DNA from: Rheum nobile | Taxonomy: Eukaryota > Streptophyta > Magnoliopsida > Caryophyllales > Polygonaceae | Direction of reading: 5' to 3' | Assembly: GCA_027886185.1 (NCBI GenBank) | Contig: WOAB01000723.1 | Span: 1,612,001-1,676,000 of the forward strand | DNA: 64,000 nt | In this document: one piece after another, positions 56,345 through 64,000 of the stretch | How positions within the stretch are numbered: position 1 is the first letter of the stretch | Layout of the letters: every line of letters begins with the position of its first letter | Made by a program: the position numbers and the translations under genes | The notes under the pieces: model-generated | What the model was told of the DNA's origin: nothing | The model's database searches: none | Seen by the model: the letters and a program-made list of their open reading frames with translations, nothing else

Positions 56345-57976
56345 TCATTCAGAGGTATTGGGTAAGAGATTTTTTTTTGTTAGGTCATGTGATAAGCATT
56401 GTTCTATTAGGTCCTTGTTCCAAGTTTTATCTGGCAACATAAAATCAGCTATCAAGGCATCCTTATTCAGGATTAACTGTGTGTTTGTGTTTTTACATAA
56501 GGGGATTTTAGAGATCCAATTATCCGTCCAGAATTTAATTGTTCTGCCATTACCAACTTGCCAAATTAGTCTAGATTTGAATTCATCCATGAGTTCAATC
56601 ATTTTGGACCATTGCCAAGAGCAATTTCCTTTTTTTCTCGTAATGAAATATATGTTTTGTTTTCAAGTATTTTTCAGTAACAACTCTGACCCAATAATTA
56701 TTAGGCTCAGCTAGAATTTTCCATAATAGTTTGAATTACAGGGCTTTATTCATGTCTTTTGATTTTCTCAATCCAAGTCCTCCTTGTTGTGTCGGTTTAC
56801 ATACTTTTTCCCATCCTATAAGTGGTTTATAGGAGCTATCTTTGTTCCAAAAGAAAGATCTGTTTAGCTTGTCAAGTTCATTATGTGTGTGAGTAGGTAA
56901 CATAAAGCTTTGCATAAGGTAGTTTGGTCTTGATGCCAGATTAGCTTTTATTAGTGTTGTTTTTCGTGCTTGGGAGAGAGAGTTTGCTTTCCATTTAGAC
57001 AATTGTTGTTGTGTGCTAATTAGTAGATCAGCAAAGGTATTTGAGTTGACTCTACCATTAATAATAGGGCAACCAAGATATTTGTCGAGGGAAATCATAT
57101 TTGTGATTGTGAGAGTCCCTTATATTGCTAATTTCTTCTAGTTGGTAACCTTTTTTGTGACTTGGAAAGCCGATTTATGGAAATTGACCTTTTGTCCTGA
57201 AATTCTGCAGTATTCATTTACAATATCCTTTATTTCCTTGTAGTTTTCCTGTTTAGCTTTTGAGAAGATGATAATGTCATCCGCAAAAGCCAGGAAAGGA
57301 ATTATTGATCCTCGTTGAGTGATTTGATATCCTAGTGGGTTTCGAGGTCTTTCTGATGCTTGTTGTAGTTTTCTTGCGAGGATTTCAGATCCTAGAATAA
57401 ACAGGAAAGGGGAAAGTGGATCGCCCTGTCTGAGTCCTCTCGAGGGTTTAAATATTTATGTTGGTCCGTTGTTTACAAGGACTGAGAAAGATACTGTTGT
57501 AATACATTCTTTGATCCAGTTGATAAATTTTTCATGAAATCCAAATTTTCCATGATTTTTATAATGAAGTTCCATTCAATTCTATCATAAGTTTTTTTCA
57601 TATCTAATTTTAGAGCAATGAACCCTTCAGTTCCTTTTTTCAATTTGAAAGAGTGAAAGATTTCATGAGCAATGAAGATATTATCTTAAATGGCTCTGTT
57701 AGCAACGAAAGCTCCCTAAAGGAGGTGGATTAATTTTTCCATAGTTTGTTTGAGTTTTGTCGTTAAGATTTTCGAGATAATCTTATAAATTGTAGAACAC
57801 AGACTGATAGGTCTGTAGTGATTAGTAGAATTTGGATTGTCACATTTTGGGATCAAAGAGATAAATGTGTGGTTTATCTGTTTAAGCAGCTTCCCTGAGA
57901 GAAAAAAGCTTTTAACAGCTTGAATAACCGAAGGACCTATAATGTCCCAATATTTTTGGTAGAACTCTGCTGTCAT
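56345..57976 (-). pseudogene. LINE B ORF2, reverse transcriptase
   Basis: Pieces 57716-57976 (MTAEFYQKYWDIIGPS, FISLIPKCDNPNSTNHYRP), a broken palm with GLRQGDPLSP near 57420 and catalytic FADD near 57271-57285, 56736-57098 (YLGCPIINGRVNS, WKANSLSQARKTTL, WEKVCKPTQQGGLGLR), and 56345-56602 (IWQVGNGRTIKFWTDNWI). A TAA at 57456-57458 lies at the same codon as in LINE A. Further stops and frameshifts make it a pseudogene. Confidence 0.9.
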
Positions 57977-58425
57977 CCCATCAGGACCAGGTGATTTATC
58001 TGAGCCTATGTTAAAGACAGCCTTCTTAATTTCTTCATTGGATACATTCCTTGTTAATTCTAAATTGTCATCTGTAGAGATTTCCGAGTGAATTAACTCA
58101 AGATTTTTCTAGAGTAGTCTCTGATTCAGATCTTCACTTTTAAACCTTTTAATGAAATCATTTCTGATTTCGTTTCTAATCTTTTCTTCTCCAGTAATGC
58201 TCGTTCCTTCTTGGGTTTTGATTTCTTTTATGATTTTTTTTGTTTCTTCTTCCACTTGCTATTTTGTGAAAATAGCTAGCATTTGTATCAGTTAATTTGA
58301 TGTGTTTAACTTTAGCTCTTTGGTTCCAGTAAACTTTCTAGAAACAAAGGAGTTTTTCTTTTTTTTTCTATGATTCTTATCTGTTTTTTAACGAGATCAT
58401 TTGTAGGGTGAGTACAGATCTCAGT

Positions 58426-59435
58426 TTAGATTTCAGAAAGTTGTTTTTCTATAGTTTGTAATTGAGTAAATACATTGCCAAACATATTTTTATTCAAGAT
58501 CTTGGCATGTTTCTTGAGTAATTTTGTTTTGGATACCAGATTATACAATCTAGATCCATGAAAGTTAGTTCTCCAAGCTTGTTTAACCACATTTCTAAAG
58601 TCTTTTCTAGTCATCCAGATTTTTTCAAATTTAAAAGGCTGGTTTTTAAAGGATATTGATGTGTCAAGCTCGATAGAGATGGGGCAGTGGTCTGAGCTGG
58701 TAAAAGCAAAGTGTTTAGTATAGATATTAGGGTACCATTGAAGGATCTGGTGATGAATAGGTACCATATCCAGTTTTTCATAGATTTTATCTATTTCTGT
58801 TATGTTTTTCCGCCAGGTATAGGTGTTTCCTTGAAAAGGGGTGTCCAATAGTTCACATTCGTTCTTAAAATGTCGAAGTCTTTTAAATTTTGTCAAGGGT
58901 GGTATTACACCACCTAATTTTTCAAATGGGTCTTGTATTTTATTTAGGTCTCCCATAACAATACACGGTAGAGAACGGCTTTTAATAAAAGAAATGAGTT
59001 CATCCCAGAACGCATTTTTTCCAGATTCATTTGGCGGAGCATAAGTTAGGATAAGCATAATTTTTATGTTCGTGAGCAGGTTTGTGTACTTGATACTAAT
59101 GAATCTTGTGTCAATTTGGTCAATTTCGAGGATTTCATTTGTTAGTTGGTAGGTTTTCCACATTACACAAATGCCACCCGAGAAATCCGTAGCCGGGACA
59201 CAATAGAATTGATCAAATCCTGCTTTTTCCACATTTTTTCACTTGGTTCTTTGTTTGTTCTTGTTTCAAAGAGTGCAATCAATTGAATTCGTTCAATTTT
59301 GCAGAAGGATTCGACATCCATCCAAAAAGTTTTTTTCCGATTCCACGGCAATTCCATGTTGTAATCTTCATAAAAAACCAATTGAGTGATTGCCCCATAT
59401 CCAATGACAGTTAGGGGTCTTATTCTGTGGTTCAT
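58426..59435 (-). pseudogene. LINE B ORF2, EEP (APE-type) endonuclease
   Basis: 58426-59232 is one open frame with FSGGICVMWKTYQLTNEI, ILTYAPPNESGKNAFWDEL, CIVMGDLNKIQDPFEKLGG, HFKNECELLDTPFQGNTYTW and SDHCPISIELD. The catalytic Asp/Asn and SDH motifs are present. The N-terminal TTWNCRGIG motif lies near 59340 in another frame, so a frameshift or stop separates it. This domain nicks DNA to start target-primed reverse transcription. Confidence 0.88.
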
Positions 59436-61510
59436 AGTAACGACAGTTATGATGGGTGCAAATCGTCAAAGATTCGTGATGATCATCCCAGATCTTGGTT
59501 CTCTTTGTAAGTTTACGAGTTATCTCATTAGTAACAATGAGAGAAGACATAAAAGAATTATTCATTCTTCTCTGTTTTGTGTATATTACATTTCTTATAC
59601 TAAATTGTTCATAGTTTTTCATGGAATAATAGTTTGTTCTTTTGTTTGCTTTTCGCAAGCGGAATTGTTCTGTGGATTTGTGGGGGTCACCCATTCCAGA
59701 AGTTTTACTATAGTAGTACGCATTAGAGGAAATTTCCTGGTGTATTTGTTCATAAGAAGGTTTACACAATTCTTTGTTCGGAATAATGTAGATATCATCA
59801 TAAACAAGATAAAAAAACCAAGAATCAATCTTAGAGATGTTGTAGTTAAGATGAGAATTGTAGTCTAATAATCCACAGCGGTAGGATACAAAAATAAATT
59901 CATATATCCATTGCCTTAGCATTTTGTTACAAGCTATCAAGTAGAGAGCAAAAACAGTATATTTCACTTGTGCAGCACTGGTGAAGGTAAGATTTCTTCT
60001 CAATAAAAGCTTGACAATGCAAACCCTTTGTCGAGCCCTCCAAAATTGATTGTTCCTGGAGTGTTTTTCATGTACCATATGTTTTTCCATGGGTTCAGTT
60101 TCTGCTGGTTTATTGGTGTAGAAACCAACTCCAGATTCCAAGATTTGAGTTTCCTTTTTTACCTTCAGAATATGAAATCCTGAATTTGTTCCAAAATTCT
60201 TATTAGAATTATGACAATCAAAAAGACAAAGGAAAGGAAAGAGGATTACCAAATCCCTTTGAATGGTCTTCATATTCCTGTTTTTTCGTTGCTTTCGAAT
60301 CTAAAATAGCAGATACTCCCAGCCATTCCATAAAGATTCAATCCAATACTTGTGAATGGCCTTCATTGACTTGTTGTTCTCAAGTTTTCGAAGCATTCTT
60401 TCATCAAGATTGAGCAGCCAGTCCAAGCAAAGCCCAGGAAAATTGCCCTCACAAATCATAAAAATATAGGAATCAGAAAGTTCAACACAACTTAAGACAA
60501 ACTGCATATCTAGAAGACAAGAGTTCAGATTTGGTTCATATTTTAAAGGATCATAGAATCTTGGTTTATTAGTATGAAAACCAACTCCAGATTTGGGGTA
60601 ATGATTGTTCGCAATCAAGGTTTTAAAACCTATAACCATAATAATAGGGACACAATCCAAACAAAGACAGCATCTCCTTATCATACAGGAAGGCTAAAAA
60701 AGAAGCAAGAGTTTAGAATTCAAATTAGAGATAAGCAAAAATAGAACAGTAACAAGCACCGTAAAAACCAAATCATCACACACCAAGACACCAGAATGAG
60801 TCACAATAAGGTTAAACGACCACAAAGCTGCAGCAGGCAGAATCAAATAACAGACCACAATCCACACAATGAAGCACAAAGGAGAATCGAGGGAAAGAAC
60901 AAGAAACGACTAGCATAAGTCAAGGCTGAGAGAGAATCTAGCAGCAAGTAGTATAAAATACTTATCGAGATAAATGGTTCGAAAAAAAAAGAGAGATTAG
61001 AGATAAGGAACCTGGTTTTACAGTGGATTGAAAGCACTTTCCTTTTATGGGAGAGCCGCCACCAAGGTCTCCCAGATCTGGAGGGCTGGTCAAACTTGTC
61101 ATCAAACACGAGTTCGGTGTCGACCTACGCAAAGCGTCGCCCCCTGTTGGTCGGCCTCTCCGGTAGACCTGGATCCCAAATCAACATCCGGGAGCACCCT
61201 CTGAGGGCACATAGAGAGAAGAGCAAGGGCTGCAAGCTCCAAAGAGGTAGAAGCGGTAGCCGGAAACTACCACAAACCTTTCTGACGCGAGGAAAGCACG
61301 GAAAATCCCCACAACCCGCCCAGAAATCCGAAGCCCTCACCGAGAACCCAGTGCAAGCAGCGAGGAAGAGATGATGAGTTGTGATAGGGATAGATTGATC
61401 AAGGAGATCGAAGTAAAGGTTGAGATCGAGGAGAGGGGTTAAGCGTCTAAGCTTGAAGAGCGGCGGTGGCCGGGAATAATTTAGGGTTTCAAGGGGCGGG
61501 TTGGGTTTCA
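59436..61510 (-). other. LINE B 5' region, no recognised ORF1
   Basis: Short, compositionally odd open frames (59368-60273, 60301-60684, 61125-61547). No DUF4283 or CCHC motif. The 5' end shares AACCCGCCCCTTGAAACCCTAAA (minus) with LINE A. Confidence 0.5.
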
Positions 61511-61662
61511 GAAGAGAGAGCGTTTTCGATTTCGTTTTCGGATTCATGGGAAATTAAACACAATATCCTAAATTAACTTTTTTCATAGACATTTTTCAGT
61601 TTGACTTTCCTTTTTTTAATGGGATACCGAGAATTATAGCCATAAGTGGCCCAATAAAATAA

Positions 61663-61790
61663 GGGAAATAGCACCCAATACCCCATTTTCATATAGGCTT
61701 TGCAAAACTACCCTACCCCTTTTGGTTTTTGCAAATCTACCCCAATGACTTTTTTCCCCTTGTTTTTTGCAATTATACCCCACAAATAAA
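61663..61790 (+). repeat. Probable left terminal inverted repeat of a Mutator-like element
   Basis: Starts GGGAAATAGCACCCAATACCCC. Three short repeats GCAAAACTACCC (61702), GCAAATCTACCCC (61731) and GCAATTATACCCC (61769) follow, a layout seen in plant MULE ends. The right end is outside the window, so the inverted repeat and 9-bp TSD cannot be checked. Confidence 0.55.
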
Positions 61791-62789
61791 AAGTTAAATG
61801 AAAATCTGACTTTTCCTTTTCTTTTGGAAAAGAAATTCTGACATGGCACTATTTTAATTGGAAAAAAAAATGAAACCCCAAATCATTTTGAATTCCAAAA
61901 TGAAATGTGAAAAATTTGCTACAGGTAAAAAACCCCCAGATCATTTCCTTTTCTATTTCTCTCCCAGAGGTTTCCTCTTCGCCGACGGAATCTAGATTTA
62001 ATTTTTTCGGCGAGATTCACCGATTCCGGCGTGAAGCTTTCTCTTCCAGGTTTGTTTGCTTGAAACCCTTCTTCATCGTTCGAGGTAGCTTAAAACCTTC
62101 TTCACCGTTCGAGGTAGCTTAATCCCTTCATCGTCGCTTGAGCTCCGAGTAAGGCCCTTGCGATTCCGCTTAAGGCTCTTGCGATTCTGTCGCGATTCCG
62201 ATTCATCTGCCTCTTCTGTCTATCTCCTTCGAGCCTTGTTGTTCGAGGTAGGTATGTCAAGTTTTTCAGAGTTCAAGTCATTTAACGCCATTTTAGGGTT
62301 GCTCTGTTGCTGTTCATTTGGTTTTTAGGGTTGATTCACTGTTGTTTGAGCTGAAATGAAGTGAGGAAGTGAGGTTGAATGCAGCGAATTGTATCAACCT
62401 GTGAAATCCGTGTTTGTAAAATGAGAATGTCAGATTATGTTTGTTTTTGTCACAATTGCAGGAATTACCATTGTATGAACATTTCTTGTCAGCGTTGATG
62501 AAATATTTGTCACATCGTATAGTGTTATTGTTGAAATGATTAATTTGATTGTCATGAATGTCAGATTATATTGTGTTTTGAAATTCTAATGTTGTTATTT
62601 TCCTGACATTATAGCTCTCTTACTCTTGCAACTTCCTTGTCTTCTCGTGTGATCTGTACATCTGGGTATGTTGAGTTGAGTTAGGTGCTTAGAAAAAGCT
62701 TAAATGTTGATATTTTTTGTTGTTTGTCTATCTCCCCCAGTGCAGCTGAAGTGGTGTAGTTCTTCATATTGAAACAGAGGAGATTAAAA
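61791..62789 (+). other. 5' flank/untranslated region of the DUF1985 gene
   Basis: C/T-rich leader-like segment with local repeats (AAACCTTCTTCACCGTTCGAGGTAGCTTAA, ~62050-62130), then AT-rich DNA. No other gene is seen. Introns are possible. Confidence 0.5.
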
Positions 62790-64000
62790 TGGGTAAAAAG
62801 GTAAATTTTGGTTAGCTCATTGTTTGTAGTTTTCCATAGTTGACATCCTGTCATGTTGTGTTTAAGTATATGTTCGTTTTGTATATATTGACCTTGTATA
62901 ATTTGTATTTTTTAGGGTCATTTATTGAGATTTGAAGGGAAAAAATTCATCGGCAGAGTCAACCAAAACTGTCGGCGTGAATTGCTGAATCTTATTGAGA
63001 AATGCCTCTCCCCTGTGGACTGGCAGAGGATAATAGATGGTCCATTTGGACCTACTGTGAAGATGGTTCGTCGATAAAACTTTTCATGCCAGCTTGTACA
63101 TTACGTTTTATTCCGTCAAGTAGAAACGAGGAAGTTGTGGGAGACGTGGTATGACCTGCAAGGACAGCTGCTGCGTTTTTCAATGAAGGAATTTGCACTT
63201 GTGACGGGGTTATGCTGTCACAGAATGAAAGATAATGAGCTGAACCCGGATAAAAATGCCGTGAAAGAGTTATTTGATGTACAAAATTTGACGTTGGGTG
63301 AGCTCGAGTCTTTATTTATGCGTACACAACTTGATAGCCCTTTGAAATATAAGATGGCGTTATTGATTATATTAGAGGGCGTCATTCTTGGGGTTGAGAA
63401 AAAAGTTTGCATAAGCACATGTCATGTCAAATTATTGGCTGATATCGATCGATTCACGAAATTCCCATGGGGCAGGGTTAGCTACATTGAAACTCACCAG
63501 GGATTGAGTTCAACGGTGAAGATAGATTGGAAACGGTTGAAACAAGCAGAGACTCAAGTGCAAGGTTGGGTTACAAACTCAAGGGGTTGCCAATGGCCTT
63601 TCAGGTAACATGACAGGATGTAATGTATATTGTTTTGAAGTTGGTATTGTAGTTATAATATATTGATGGTTTGGCTGTTCAGGTTTGGCTGTTTGAAGCT
63701 GTTAAACCAATTGCTTCAGCGTTTGCACATTTGGTGGATAAGGAGGCCTACCCACACGGTCTACGATGGTCATCAGATTCACAACCTGATGCGACGGCTG
63801 TGGAGTCTTTCTTAGGGAAGGCCATATCCCGTTTTATTCCAAATGTGGTGTTGATAGAGGAAGAAGCTGAGGTGGAGGTCTTAAAAGAATGCAAATTTTA
63901 TGGGGAAGTGAAGGACACTTACTTTGACAAGGCAGTTAAGAAATTCGAGCTAAGTAATAAGAGGTCTATCAATGGTAGAAGAAAAGGAAAGAATGATTCA
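62790..64000 (+). pseudogene. DUF1985 gene of KIU-type (Ulp1-associated) Mutator-like element, partial
   Basis: Exon 1 is 62790-62801 (four codons, MGKK), exon 2 62916-63605, exon 3 from 63683 to beyond the window. All junctions are GT..AG. Exon 2 encodes DUF1985: a VHYVLFRQVETRKLWETWY block, FSMKEFALVTGLCC, LGELESLFM, YKMALLIILEGVILG and FPWGRVSYIET. Exon 3 continues VWLFEAVKPIASAF and HGLRWSSDS. In plants DUF1985 is usually followed by a Ulp1-type cysteine protease inside MULEs. A TAA at ~63077 and an apparent 1-bp shift near 63577 (needed to read LPMAFQ before the splice) suggest a pseudogene or assembly errors. The C-terminus is outside the window. Confidence 0.72.

Larger units (their letters stand above)
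48110..61510 (-). mobile_element. L1-type LINE B, split by a SIRE-like element
   Basis: The 3' part is 48110-49225 (ends in a T-run at 48111-48120 = poly(A)), and the 5' part runs from 56302 to ~61510. CCAAC flanks the intervening Copia element on both sides. Order on the minus strand is 5' region, EEP, RT, zf-RVT, RNase H, poly(A). It has many stops and frameshifts. Confidence 0.85.

Noticed and set aside
59368..60273. 301-codon frame in the LINE B 5' region
   Set aside because: No ORF1-type motif; overlaps a 160-codon frame on the opposite strand and is broken in LINE A. Kept only as unassigned 5' region.
61663..61850. Reading the ACCCC-rich segment as an LTR or a promoter of a host gene
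   Set aside because: No second copy in the window and no PBS/PPT; a MULE end fits better with the DUF1985 gene next to it, though the right end is unseen.

Overview
This is nuclear DNA from a flowering plant. It is probably a eudicot, but the species cannot be read from the sequence. Introns have plant-style GT..AG borders, and the repeat content is typical of plant heterochromatin: Ty3/Gypsy chromoviruses, an Athila-like gag element, a SIRE-like Copia element, L1-type LINEs, a Helitron, a hAT-like element and a DUF1985 gene of the kind carried by Mutator-like elements. I find no convincing ordinary host gene, no rRNA or tRNA gene and no CRISPR array. Nearly every base can be assigned to nested or decayed transposons.

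Left block (1-30891): Helitron material on the + strand. RPA-like exons lie at 154-1115, and most of them were duplicated in tandem (about 369-1983 and 1984-3597). A Helitron helicase pseudogene (28407-30532) is followed by a Helitron 3' end (hairpin plus CTAG, 30864-30891). Between them sits a Tekay/Del-like Gypsy element (3353-28404, + strand). Its 3' LTR was hit by two later insertions: a CRM-like Gypsy element (9643-17336, - strand, TSD GTTAC) and an Athila-like gag/protease-only element (18095-27175, - strand). The latter's protease region is split by a small CRM-related LTR element (20983-23443, - strand, TSD GTATC). The end of the outer 3' LTR is deleted, so it joins helicase sequence directly at about 28404.

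Middle block (30892-42656): a 1-kb non-LTR insertion with an 18-bp TSD (31061-32063), then a hAT-like element (32215-42648) split by a second Tekay-like element (32354-42154, - strand, TSD ACCAA). The 3' LTR of that element contains a solo LTR of a related subfamily in inverted orientation (34749-37154, TSD CTCCA).

Right block (42885-61510): two L1-type LINEs in the same (-) orientation. The second is split inside ORF2 by a SIRE-like Copia element (49226-56301, TSD CCAAC) that keeps gag and an envelope-like/Transposase_32-like ORF but has lost pol. The window ends in a probable Mutator-like element with a DUF1985 gene (61663-64000, + strand, open at the window end).

How the parts work together: the autonomous-type enzymes present (CRM-like pol, LINE ORF2, Helitron helicase) are all broken by stops. 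Many of these stops sit where family alignments expect Gln or Trp, as cytosine deamination would give. The other elements lack their own polymerase and would depend on relatives elsewhere. The most unusual signal is a set of 14-bp GC-rich palindromes (6-bp arms, 2-bp centre, common core GCGACCGC), often in pairs starting 20 bp apart. They occur in two unrelated LTR-retrotransposon families, once inside a coding linker.
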